From the NCBI GenBank assembly GCA_003158415.1, contig PMJA01000216.1:4765-10823 (forward strand): 6,059 nt of DNA. The letters are read 5' to 3'. Numbering within the stretch: the stretch's first letter is position 1; each line of letters opens with the position of its first letter. A program made the position numbers and the translations under genes. The notes beneath the pieces are model-generated. The model was not told where the DNA came from, made no database searches, and saw only the letters and a program-made list of their open reading frames with translations. Shown one piece after another: positions 1-6,059 of the stretch. The stretch comes from Methylobacter sp. Its GTDB lineage: Bacteria > Pseudomonadota > Gammaproteobacteria > Methylococcales > Methylomonadaceae.

Positions 1-48
1 AGTGCCACCGCACTATTAAATCAAAGTGCCGCCGCATTATTAGATTGA
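1..48 (+). CDS. C-terminal tail of an unidentified protein (5' end outside window)
   Basis: Reading from base 1, fifteen sense codons run to a TGA at 46-48 and give SATALLNQSAAALLD. The tail is two copies of an 8-residue unit (S-A-x-A-L-L-[ND]-[Q/stop]), and the DNA repeat keeps the codon phase, which is why I read it as coding. It is rich in Ala, Ser and Leu and could form an amphipathic helix. The stop lies 25 bp before the nadA start on the same strand, so the two genes could share a transcript. Too little is visible to name a family. A chance open frame in a non-coding tandem repeat is the main alternative. Confidence 0.45.
   Translation, partial: SATALLNQSAAALLD
1..48 (+). repeat. Imperfect 24-bp tandem duplication
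   Basis: Bases 1-24 and 25-48 align without gaps at about 19 of 24 positions; both begin agtgcc(a/g)ccgca. The period is exactly eight codons in the open frame that ends at 48. The array may extend leftward beyond the window. Confidence 0.6.
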
Positions 49-73
49 TACCTTTTACCATGAGCCTTAAAAA

Positions 74-1162
<1,089 letters not shown>

Positions 1163-1191
1163 ATAAACCGGCTTTCAATTTAAATTGGGAC

Positions 1192-1234
1192 ACTATGCAG
1201 ATAACATCCCTCTAAGGGATGTTATCTGCATAGT
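1192..1234. terminator. Perfect 20-bp inverted repeat between convergent nadA and clpX; possible bidirectional terminator
   Basis: Arms at 1192-1211 and 1215-1234 are exact reverse complements around a 3-base loop (cta). The element begins 30 bp after the nadA stop and ends 27 bp before the clpX stop, where a shared terminator would sit. Neither side has a run of T after the stem, so it does not look like a classical intrinsic terminator. It may instead act as a 3'-end stabiliser, or be an inserted palindrome. A separate 12-bp palindrome, caatttaaattg, lies at 1176-1187. Confidence 0.5.
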
Positions 1235-1260
1235 CTTAAGGTGGTGGACGAATTGCGGGC

Positions 1261-2538
1261 CTAAGATTCGGCAGCGGCCTTTTTCTTTTCGGTTTCATAA
1301 ACCAAAAGCGGCTCGGACTTGCCTAAAATGACATTATCATCGACGACCACTTTGCAAATATTGTCGGCTGACGGCAATTCATACATGGTGTTCAGCAAGA
1401 CATTTTCAACAATGGTTCTTAATCCCCGGGCGCCGGTTTTTCTTTCCATGGCCTTGCGGGCGATGGCGCCTAAAGACTCGTCGCGAAACTCCAGTTCGGC
1501 ACCTTCCATTTCGAACAAATGCTTATACTGTTTGATGAGCGCATTTTTTGGCTCGGTTAATATTTTCACCAAAGCCTGCTCATCCAGTTCTTCCAGCGTC
1601 GCTATAATGGGCAAGCGGCCGACAAACTCAGGAATCAAACCGTATTTGATCAAATCTTCAGATTCGACTTCCGCAAACAGTTGACCGATGTTTTTGGATT
1701 CGTCCTTGGTTTTTACCTCGGCTGAAAAGCCGATGCCGCCTTTTTCGGAGCGAGACTTGATCACCTTATCCAAACCAGCAAAAGCGCCACCCACTATAAA
1801 CAGGATATTGGCGGTATTAACTTGTAAAAACTCGCCTTGCGGATGTTTGCGACCGCCTTGGGGTGGCACCGACGCGATAGTGCCTTCAATCAGCTTCAGC
1901 AAAGCCTGCTGAACGCCTTCGCCTGAAACGTCACGCGTGATGGATGGATTGTCGGATTTTCTGGAAATTTTGTCGATTTCGTCGATGTAAACAATGCCGG
2001 TTTCCGCCTTTTCCACATCGTAATCACATTTTTGCAGAATTTTCTGAATAATGTTTTCTACGTCTTCGCCGACATAACCCGCTTCTGTTAGCGTAGTGGC
2101 GTCGGCAATGGTAAACGGCACATCCAGTAAACGCGCCAAGGTTTCGGCCAGCAAGGTCTTGCCTGACCCTGTGGGACCTATCAATAAGATATTGCTTTTG
2201 GCCAGTTCAACGGTGTCTTTTTTCGACTTACTGCGCAAACGCTTATAGTGGTTATAAACAGCGACTGCTAAAATCTTTTTGGCCCGCTCCTGGCCGATCA
2301 CATAACCATCCAACTCTTCTTTTATCTGTTTGGGTTTAGGCAGGTCATTGCCGCCAAAAGAAGAAGACTCGTCATCCTGCAATTCGTCTTTGATGATGTC
2401 GTTACAAAGTTCCACGCATTCATCGCACACATAAACCGAAGGGCCGGCAATCAGTTTTCTTACTTCATGCTGGCTTTTGCCGCAAAAAGAACAATAAAGC
2501 AGTTTATCGTCATCTTTGCTATTTTTATCGTTACTCAT
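1261..2538 (-). CDS. clpX: ATP-dependent Clp protease ATP-binding subunit ClpX
   Basis: ClpX is the hexameric AAA+ unfoldase that recognises tagged or native substrates and threads them into ClpP. The 425-residue protein has the full architecture: an N-terminal zinc-binding domain with C16, C19, C38 and C41; Walker A GPTGSGKT at 121-128; pore loop GYVG at 154-157; Walker B with D186-E187; the RKH loop at 230-232; the ClpP-docking IGF loop at 269-271; an arginine-finger candidate R308; and sensor 2 GAR at 369-371. Length is normal (E. coli about 424). The ATG at 2538 is preceded by AGAGGG with a 7-base spacer. It lies 84 bp downstream of clpP in the same direction and probably has both operon and local transcription. 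The next gene, nadA, is convergent. Confidence 0.98.
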   Translation of the reverse strand: MSNDKNSKDDDKLLYCSFCGKSQHEVRKLIAGPSVYVCDECVELCNDIIKDELQDDESSSFGGNDLPKPKQIKEELDGYVIGQERAKKILAVAVYNHYKRLRSKSKKDTVELAKSNILLIGPTGSGKTLLAETLARLLDVPFTIADATTLTEAGYVGEDVENIIQKILQKCDYDVEKAETGIVYIDEIDKISRKSDNPSITRDVSGEGVQQALLKLIEGTIASVPPQGGRKHPQGEFLQVNTANILFIVGGAFAGLDKVIKSRSEKGGIGFSAEVKTKDESKNIGQLFAEVESEDLIKYGLIPEFVGRLPIIATLEELDEQALVKILTEPKNALIKQYKHLFEMEGAELEFRDESLGAIARKAMERKTGARGLRTIVENVLLNTMYELPSADNICKVVVDDNVILGKSEPLLVYETEKKKAAAES

Positions 2539-2553
2539 TAATCAGCCCTCTGC

Positions 2554-2572
2554 AAACATCGCGTTGATGTTT
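2554..2572 (-). other. Small hairpin in the clpX leader
   Basis: A 7-bp inverted repeat (aaacatc / gatgttt, 5-base loop) ends 3 bases before the clpX Shine-Dalgarno at 2546-2551. It could form in the leader RNA and influence access to the ribosome site, but the stem is short and AT-rich, so a role is speculative. Confidence 0.25.
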
Positions 2573-2590
2573 TAATTTTCGATGAAGTCT

Positions 2591-2619
2591 AGCATATCGA
2601 AATTCCAAAAGAATACCAA
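2591..2619 (-). promoter_or_regulatory. Candidate sigma-70 promoter for clpX
   Basis: In the clpP-clpX gap, read on the minus strand, TTGGTA (2614-2619) and TATGCT (2591-2596) are separated by exactly 17 bases. Each hexamer matches four of six consensus positions. Transcription would start near 2584 and give a leader of about 45 bases. A separate clpX promoter downstream of clpP is known in E. coli, which makes this plausible. Confidence 0.35.
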
Positions 2620-2622
2620 CCT

Positions 2623-3270
2623 TTATAAGTCGGAAGCTATGGATCTATTCGTTAATACTTTATCGATCAGGCCATAGGCCACCGCATCTTCGGCGCTTAA
2701 GAAATTGTCCCTGTCAGTATCTAGCTGAACTTTTTCCAGAGGCTGACCGGTATGGAAAGACAGGATTTTGTTCAGTTTGTCACGGATAGACAAAATTTCT
2801 TTGGCATGAATGTCAAAATCGGAAGCCTGACCCTGAAAGCCGCCTAACGGCTGATGGATCATCATTCTTGAATGCGGCAAACAATAACGTTTGTCTTTAG
2901 CGCCGCCCGTTAACAGCAACGCGCCCATACTGGCCGCTTGTCCTATGCAGAGCGTGCTTACATCCGGTTTGATAAACTGCATGGTGTCATAGATAGACAT
3001 GCCTGCCGTTACCGACCCGCCTGGAGAATTGATATATAAGTGGATGTCTTTGTCCGGGTTTTCCGATTCCAGAAAAAGCAACTGGGCAACCACCAGATTG
3101 GCCATGTAATCTTCAACCTGACCCACTAAAAAAATGACGCGCTCTTTTAAAAGCCTTGAGTAAATATCGAAAGAGCGTTCGCCTCTAGCTGTTTGCTCGA
3201 TAACGATGGGGACTAATCCACCCGCTGCTTCCAAAGCTCTTGCCTGATTCATTACATGTTGTTTATACAT
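2623..3270 (-). CDS. clpP: ATP-dependent Clp protease proteolytic subunit ClpP
   Basis: ClpP is the serine protease of the ClpXP and ClpAP complexes, a double heptameric ring that cuts unfolded chains fed in by ClpX. The catalytic triad is complete: S114 in GQAASMGA, H139 in MMIHQP and D188 in DTDRDNF, each three residues further along than in E. coli precursor numbering. The handle and oligomer region ([17 protein letters not shown]) and the N-terminal axial segment (LVPIVIEQT) are conserved. By alignment with E. coli, about 17 residues should be removed as a propeptide, leaving a mature start near G18. The ATG at 3270 has AAGGA at 3277-3281 with a 6-base spacer; internal Met7 has no such site. 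The tig stop is only 9 bases upstream and overlaps the Shine-Dalgarno, so translation is probably coupled to tig. Confidence 0.98.
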   Translation of the reverse strand: MYKQHVMNQARALEAAGGLVPIVIEQTARGERSFDIYSRLLKERVIFLVGQVEDYMANLVVAQLLFLESENPDKDIHLYINSPGGSVTAGMSIYDTMQFIKPDVSTLCIGQAASMGALLLTGGAKDKRYCLPHSRMMIHQPLGGFQGQASDFDIHAKEILSIRDKLNKILSFHTGQPLEKVQLDTDRDNFLSAEDAVAYGLIDKVLTNRSIASDL

Positions 3271-3279
3271 TGGAAATCC

Positions 3280-4575
3280 TTAACGTCTGTCCATTACATC
3301 ACTAAATTTGACGGTCTCGTCGGTTACTTTTGCTTGTGCAACCAGCCATTCTATCGTTTGATCTTCTAAAACCATTTGCTGCACATCTCCCAGGCGTTTT
3401 TCATCCGAATAGTACCAGCTTACTACGTCTTCAGGGCGCTCATAGCTTTTCGCCATGTCTTCAATAGTGGAGCGTACCTTGTCATTATCGACGGTCATTT
3501 TATTTTCATGGACGATTTCGGATAAGATCAAACCTAAAGCCACGCGACGCTTCGCTTGTTCTTCAAATACATCTCTAGGCAACTTGAGATCTTCCAGCTT
3601 CATGTTCTGTCTTTTAGCGGTTTCGATATAGGGCTTCAGCAGGTTTTCGACTTCAAGATCGACCAGCGCATTAGGCGCAGTCAACGGAATTTTTTCATAT
3701 AAAGCGTCCATCACCGCATTTTTCAGCTTGGCGCGTAAGGCCTGTTCCAGCTCTCTTTCCATGTTGTTTTTAACATCGTCACGGAAAGATTCGACAGAAT
3801 CGCCTTCAATACCGTAGGCTTTAATGAACTCTGCATCGATTTCGGGTAATGCCGGTTCTTCAACTTTAATCACATCGACGTTAAACTCGGCGGCTTTACC
3901 TGCCAATGCGGCATTGCCGTAATCGTCTGGAAAAGTGACGGAGAAGATTTTATTGGCGTCGGTTTCAAGGCCGATCAAATGGTCTTCGAAGCCGGGAATC
4001 ATTTTCTTTTCGCCGCAAATAACCTCAAAGTTTTCCACCCGTCCATCGGTGAAGTTCACGTCTTCGGAAGTGCCTGAAAAACTGATGGTCACGCGATCAT
4101 GTTCCTGGGCAGGGCGGTCAATGATGTGCCAGGTTTGTTTTTGAACTCTTAATTTCTCGATCATGTCGTCAACATCGCTGTCGCTGACGGCAGCAACCGG
4201 ACGCACCACTTCCAGTCCGGCAGCGCCGTCCAGCGAAATGTCAGGATAAACTTCAAACACGACCGTGTATTTAAAGCCTTCGGATTCGTCCAGTGGCTGA
4301 AAATGCGGATGCCCGACAGGATTTAAGTCCTGGTCTTTCAAGGCATCATAAAAAGTGGCATTAATCAAATCGGTGGCAATTTCGTTGCGAATTTTGTCGC
4401 CATACAGCTTTTTAACGACATGGCTAGGCACTTTGCCGGGACGAAAACCATCAACTTTAACTTCGCGCGCCAATGACTTTAAACGTTCCGCCATTTTCTC
4501 CTGAACCACGGCTTCAGGCACACTAACAGTCATTTTTCTGCTTAATTCTGATGTCTTTTCGACAGAAACTTGCAT
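3280..4575 (-). CDS. tig: Trigger factor (ribosome-associated peptidyl-prolyl isomerase)
   Basis: Trigger factor binds the ribosomal exit tunnel and shields nascent chains. The protein has the usual three parts: an N-terminal ribosome-binding domain with the signature GFRPGKVP at residues 43-50 (F44-R45 are the ribosome contact), an FKBP-like isomerase domain at about 150-245, and a helical C-terminal domain that forms the chaperone cradle. I start it at the ATG at 4575, giving 431 residues (E. coli 432): it has GAGGT at 4582-4586 with a 6-base spacer, and MQVSVEKTS matches the family N-terminus. An in-frame ATG at 4590 would add MRGKE, but it has no ribosome site and its codons lie over the real Shine-Dalgarno. 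A -10-like TATAAA (4593-4598, minus strand) lies just upstream without an obvious -35. It is first in the tig-clpP-clpX operon. Confidence 0.97.
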   Translation of the reverse strand: MQVSVEKTSELSRKMTVSVPEAVVQEKMAERLKSLAREVKVDGFRPGKVPSHVVKKLYGDKIRNEIATDLINATFYDALKDQDLNPVGHPHFQPLDESEGFKYTVVFEVYPDISLDGAAGLEVVRPVAAVSDSDVDDMIEKLRVQKQTWHIIDRPAQEHDRVTISFSGTSEDVNFTDGRVENFEVICGEKKMIPGFEDHLIGLETDANKIFSVTFPDDYGNAALAGKAAEFNVDVIKVEEPALPEIDAEFIKAYGIEGDSVESFRDDVKNNMERELEQALRAKLKNAVMDALYEKIPLTAPNALVDLEVENLLKPYIETAKRQNMKLEDLKLPRDVFEEQAKRRVALGLILSEIVHENKMTVDNDKVRSTIEDMAKSYERPEDVVSWYYSDEKRLGDVQQMVLEDQTIEWLVAQAKVTDETVKFSDVMDRR

Positions 4576-4640
4576 TTCTTTACCTCGCATAATTTATAGA
4601 AGAATTTTTATGAATACCGTTAGACGGCTTAAAAGAACTG

Positions 4641-4663
4641 AAAACAAAGCGATGATTCGCTTT
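4641..4663 (-). terminator. Intrinsic terminator downstream of tRNA-Leu
   Basis: On the minus strand a 7-bp stem (aaagcga / tcgcttt, 4-base loop, 4646-4663) is followed by GTTTT and then further T-rich sequence. It begins 17 bases after the tRNA CCA end and lies about 65 bp before the tig start. It probably ends the tRNA transcript, although partial read-through into tig is possible. Confidence 0.6.
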
Positions 4664-4679
4664 ATCTTATTGAATTGGG

Positions 4680-4764
4680 TGGTGCGAATGGAGAGACTCG
4701 AACTCTCACAGGATAACCTACTGGAACCTAAATCCAGCGCGTCTACCAGTTCCGCCACATTCGC
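4680..4764 (-). tRNA. tRNA-Leu, anticodon UAG (reads CUA and other CUN codons)
   Basis: The minus strand folds into a complete 85-base class II tRNA. The acceptor stem GCGAATG pairs with CATTCGC, the discriminator is A, and CCA is encoded (4680-4682). The D arm contains AACTGGTAGACGC. The anticodon stem CTGGA/TCCAG closes the loop TTTAGGT with anticodon TAG at 4728-4730. The long variable arm has an AGG/CCT stem, typical of tRNA-Leu, and the T arm is GAGAG-TTCGAGT-CTCTC. It has its own promoter and terminator and sits upstream of tig in the same direction. Confidence 0.97.
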
Positions 4765-4782
4765 ATTTTGTATGAACGCGGC

Positions 4783-4811
4783 ATTATATTTGCTTATAGG
4801 TTATTTAACAA
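4783..4811 (-). promoter_or_regulatory. Sigma-70 promoter of tRNA-Leu with GC-rich discriminator
   Basis: On the minus strand TTGTTA (4806-4811) and a perfect TATAAT (4783-4788) are 17 bases apart. The bases right after the -10 are GCCGCG. A GC-rich discriminator is typical of stable-RNA promoters under ppGpp (stringent) control. Transcription would start near 4776, about 12 bases before the mature tRNA. Confidence 0.75.
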
Positions 4812-4854
4812 GCTATAAATTTAAAAGTGCACAATCAGACGCTCACCGATACAT

Positions 4855-4886
4855 CAAGATCCTGCTTAAGCTTAAGCAGGATCTTG
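4855..4886. repeat. Perfect 32-bp palindrome
   Basis: The half-site caagatcctgcttaag is followed immediately by its exact reverse complement, with no spacer; the centre lies between 4870 and 4871. It lies about 70 bp upstream of the divergent tRNA-Leu promoter and 150 bp upstream of the small gene at 5038. There is no T run on either side, so it is unlikely to be a simple terminator. It could be a cruciform-forming element, an operator for a dimeric protein, or the trace of an insertion. Confidence 0.85.
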
Positions 4887-4900
4887 GAAATACACCCACG

Positions 4901-4927
4901 CGGGACGGGGTTTGTCGCCCCGCCCCG
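4901..4927. repeat. GC-rich inverted repeat (10-bp stem, one mismatch)
   Basis: Cgggacgggg (4901-4910) pairs with ccccgccccg (4918-4927) around the loop tttgtcg, with a single A/C mismatch at stem position 5. It is far richer in GC than the DNA on either side and resembles dispersed intergenic palindromes. No T run follows on the plus strand; the minus strand continues into gcgtgggtgt. Confidence 0.7.
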
Positions 4928-4955
4928 AACGTTTTGATGCTGCTGTTATCTTTGA

Positions 4956-5007
4956 ACCCTACGAGAAACCTTGCGGATGGGGTAACATACACCATCCGGC
5001 GTAGGGT
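4956..5007. repeat. Nested inverted repeat
   Basis: An outer pair, accctacg (4956-4963) with cgtagggt (5000-5007), encloses an inner pair, cggatgg (4974-4980) with ccatccg (4992-4998). The inner loop of 11 bases contains gggtaaca, which recurs at 5029-5036 just before the start of the next gene. The nested layout suggests a folded RNA or a REP-like dispersed element. It ends 30 bp before the GTG at 5038 and would lie in that gene's leader if transcription starts upstream. Confidence 0.65.
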
Positions 5008-5037
5008 CTACCTGACTATAAATATTTAGGGTAACAA

Positions 5038-5244
5038 GTGAGCGATCTTAATATTCCAGTGGTTATTAAATGGCAAGGCCAGGATGGGGTTATTGGCGGC
5101 CCTATCCCATGCAGTTCTTATACAGAGGCTATCAAGTCTATTAGCTATATGCAAGATAGTAGACTTCCATCAGCCCTGATTAAAACGTATTGGATAGAAA
5201 GCATCGCTCCGGAATTAACGTTTAAAAAAATATTCGTATCCTAA
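5038..5244 (+). CDS. Small hypothetical protein, 68 residues
   Basis: I do not recognise this protein. The GTG at 5038 has AGGG at 5028-5031 with a 6-base spacer, and the codons look like those of an expressed gene rather than a shadow frame. The sequence opens with a probable beta strand (IPVVIKWQ), then a Gly-rich turn (DGVIGGPIP), a helix-like stretch (TEAIKSISYM) and a basic aromatic C-terminus ending KKIFVS. There is one Cys at residue 25, no signal peptide and no membrane segment. It stands alone, downstream of the three palindromes and tail-to-tail with the vapBC-hsdS remnant, whose open frame runs into its last codons on the opposite strand. No convincing promoter was found. It may be a small cytoplasmic accessory protein or a leftover of mobile DNA. 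Confidence 0.55.
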   Translation: MSDLNIPVVIKWQGQDGVIGGPIPCSSYTEAIKSISYMQDSRLPSALIKTYWIESIAPELTFKKIFVS

Positions 5245-5271
5245 CGCGTAAAATGCAATTCGTAATCGATT

Positions 5272-5403
5272 TCCCCTGAGCAATACGCCGCGACGGCGTA
5301 CTTGAGTTCTACACAGTTTATATTCCGTGTCATCGTCAATTTTAATGCTCCCTTTTCTATGTTTCAGCACCTCTTTTAGCTGAACTTTTCGCCACTCACT
5401 TAT
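5272..5403 (-). pseudogene. hsdS: Remnant of type I restriction-modification specificity subunit (HsdS), N-terminus only
   Basis: HsdS carries the DNA target-recognition domains of type I restriction enzymes. On the minus strand from 5403 an uninterrupted frame of 44 codons reads like the start of one: ISEWRKVQLKEVLKHRK, then IDDDTEYKLCR and RRRGVLLRG. From memory this follows the HsdS pattern W-x-x-V-x-L-x-E-V-L...R-K...I-D-D-x-x-x-Y-K-x-C-R-x-Q...R-G-V-x-L-R. After LRG the resemblance stops; the frame runs on into unrelated residues and ends near 5218, so hundreds of residues are missing. The first codon is ATA, where MSEW would be expected. It overlaps the end of the vapC reading frame by 4 bases, which suggests an ancestral vapB-vapC-hsdS operon. 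It is almost certainly non-functional. The assignment comes from motif recognition, not a search. Confidence 0.55.
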
Positions 5404-5760
5404 AACTTCGCCGCTAATTTCTTATCCAATGTCAATAATTCAAGCTGATAATGTTTTGCAGTAGCGGCAATAATTGAATCAGGCAACTTTAGTTTTATAG
5501 CGACTTCTAAACTCAATGGTTTCATTTTCTATTTCAGGTGTAATGGCTAAATACACCATGCGCGTCAATAAAGAGATAATGGCTTCTTTTTCAGACATCG
5601 TTAGGATTGAATAACTTAATAACTCCATTTTAGTGATTGAGCTGTAGGCGCATTCAGATAGCTTTATTTTCTTTGATTGAAATAAATCTAAAATAATGTC
5701 GCTACGTTTCAAAAAACCAATGGTTATATTGGTATCCAATAAATACTTAATCCCATTCAT
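5400..5760 (-). pseudogene. vapC: VapC-like PIN-domain toxin, frameshifted
   Basis: VapC toxins are PIN-fold ribonucleases held in check by VapB. The first part reads NGIKYLLDTNITIGFLKRS with the first catalytic Asp in LLDTN, followed by SSITKMELLSY with the second acidic residue. The frame then meets TGA at 5479-5481, too early for a family of roughly 120-130 residues. One base over, the rest of the domain is intact: LKLPDSIIAATAKHYQ and LELLTLDKKLAAKL, ending at TAA 5400-5402 and carrying the remaining Asp residues. Removing one A from the AAAA run (5493-5496, minus strand) joins them into RYKLKLPD and restores about 119 residues. The break splits the active site, so the toxin should be dead unless the indel is a sequencing error. 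The start is ATG at 5760 or GTG at 5763, overlapping vapB by 14 or 17 bases. Confidence 0.8.
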
Positions 5761-5977
5761 CACGCATTTCTCTTTGTAGCTCTAACGGGTCTTTATCTGC
5801 AAAACTTGGAAATTCCGGCAGTTCTTTAATAATATCTACTAATAATTCAGATTCTTGATTTCCTTTAATATAGGTATTAATTAATTGCTTAATAATTTCA
5901 TTCGGTGATCTGTGTTCTTTTTGTGCTATTGCGTCCAATAGTTGTTGCGTGTCGGGTTCAAGTTCGATAGTTAGCAT
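5747..5977 (-). CDS. vapB: VapB-like antitoxin, ribbon-helix-helix type
   Basis: The 76-residue protein has a typical ribbon-helix-helix N-terminus: strand LTIELE (residues 2-7), helix 1 around PDTQQLLDAIAQKEHR (8-23), then SPNEIIKQLINTYIKG (24-39) as helix 2. Such domains dimerise and bind the operator of their own operon. The acidic C-terminal half (ELPEFPSF to EMRDEWD) is the part that would wrap the toxin. The ATG at 5977 has GAGGA at 5984-5988 with a 6-base spacer. It overlaps the downstream vapC start, the classic antitoxin-first arrangement. The gene is intact although its toxin is broken. Operator and promoter should lie in 5978-6003, but I see no clear -35/-10 pair. The palindromic repeat lies immediately upstream. 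Confidence 0.8.
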   Translation of the reverse strand: MLTIELEPDTQQLLDAIAQKEHRSPNEIIKQLINTYIKGNQESELLVDIIKELPEFPSFADKDPLELQREMRDEWD

Positions 5978-6003
5978 AAAAAATCCTCATTATTCAATTA
6001 CAT

Positions 6004-6059
6004 CGTTCCCACGCTCCGGCGTGGGAATGCCGTCAGTGACGCTCCAGCGTCACGCAACG
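6004..6059. repeat. Two-hairpin REP-like palindromic element
   Basis: Hairpin one pairs ttcccacgc (6006-6014) with gcgtgggaa (6019-6027). Hairpin two pairs gtgacgct (6036-6043) with agcgtcac (6046-6053). Both share the core acgctcc(g/a)gcgt, so they look like related units placed in tandem. The layout resembles dispersed REP/REPIN elements, and this core is one I associate with methanotroph and related gammaproteobacterial genomes. It lies upstream of vapB and may continue past the window edge. Confidence 0.75.

Noticed and set aside
1319..1912. Plus-strand open frames inside clpX (1319-1684 and 1688-1912)
   Set aside because: Both are antisense to highly conserved ClpX codons; their Ser-rich, low-complexity translations are typical shadows.
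3935..4144. Plus-strand open frame inside tig
   Set aside because: It is antisense to the isomerase domain of trigger factor, with no ribosome site or domain features.
4680..4764. tRNA-Leu as an integration site for a mobile element
   Set aside because: Integration normally uses the tRNA 3' end, which faces tig; I see no integrase and no duplicated tRNA 3' fragment in the window.
4610..5029. Plus-strand open frame of 139 codons across the tRNA-Leu gene
   Set aside because: It runs antisense through the whole tRNA, its promoter and the three palindromes, and has no protein-like features; it is a chance open frame.
5285..5299. Short hairpin acgccg-cga-cggcgt
   Set aside because: It lies within the Arg-rich codons of the hsdS remnant and is explained by that coding sequence; no T run or context supports a regulatory role.
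5245..6059. A CRISPR array or an active new defence system
   Set aside because: There are no regularly spaced repeats, and the identifiable genes (vapC, hsdS) are broken; the stretch is better read as decayed defence DNA.

Overview
The window looks like chromosomal DNA of a gammaproteobacterium of moderate GC content. The order tRNA-Leu, tig, clpP, clpX is a conserved core block in that class. The right-edge palindrome pair with the core acgctcc(g/a)gcgt resembles an intergenic repeat I associate with methanotrophs (Methylococcales) and relatives. That placement rests on memory of such genomes and is inference.

Left part (1-1260): the last 15 codons of an unidentified protein, built from an 8-residue tandem repeat, are followed after 25 bp by nadA on the plus strand. 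NadA is the iron-sulfur quinolinate synthase of NAD biosynthesis. nadA converges on clpX, and between them lies a perfect 20-bp-stem inverted repeat.

Middle part (1261-4764, minus strand): in transcription order come tRNA-Leu(UAG) with a clear promoter and a terminator, tig (trigger factor), clpP (protease subunit) and clpX (unfoldase subunit). tig and clpP are 9 bp apart, and the clpP Shine-Dalgarno overlaps the tig stop codon. clpX follows after 84 bp that hold a plausible promoter of its own. Trigger factor folds nascent chains at the ribosome, and ClpX feeds substrates into the ClpP chamber, so this is a protein quality-control operon. lon, often next in this block, is not here; convergent nadA takes its place.

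Right part (4765-6059): an accessory strip. It holds three successive inverted repeats (one a perfect 32-bp palindrome), a small unrecognised GTG-start gene, and a decaying minus-strand module: intact vapB-like antitoxin, vapC-like PIN toxin broken by a one-base frameshift in an A run, and the first ~44 codons of a type I restriction specificity subunit (hsdS). The hsdS start appears to have been lost by the same base change that turned the vapC stop from TGA to TAA. A two-hairpin palindromic repeat closes the window.

The core genes are ordinary. The most informative signals are the vapBC-hsdS wreck and the cluster of palindromes. I found no convincing undescribed system.
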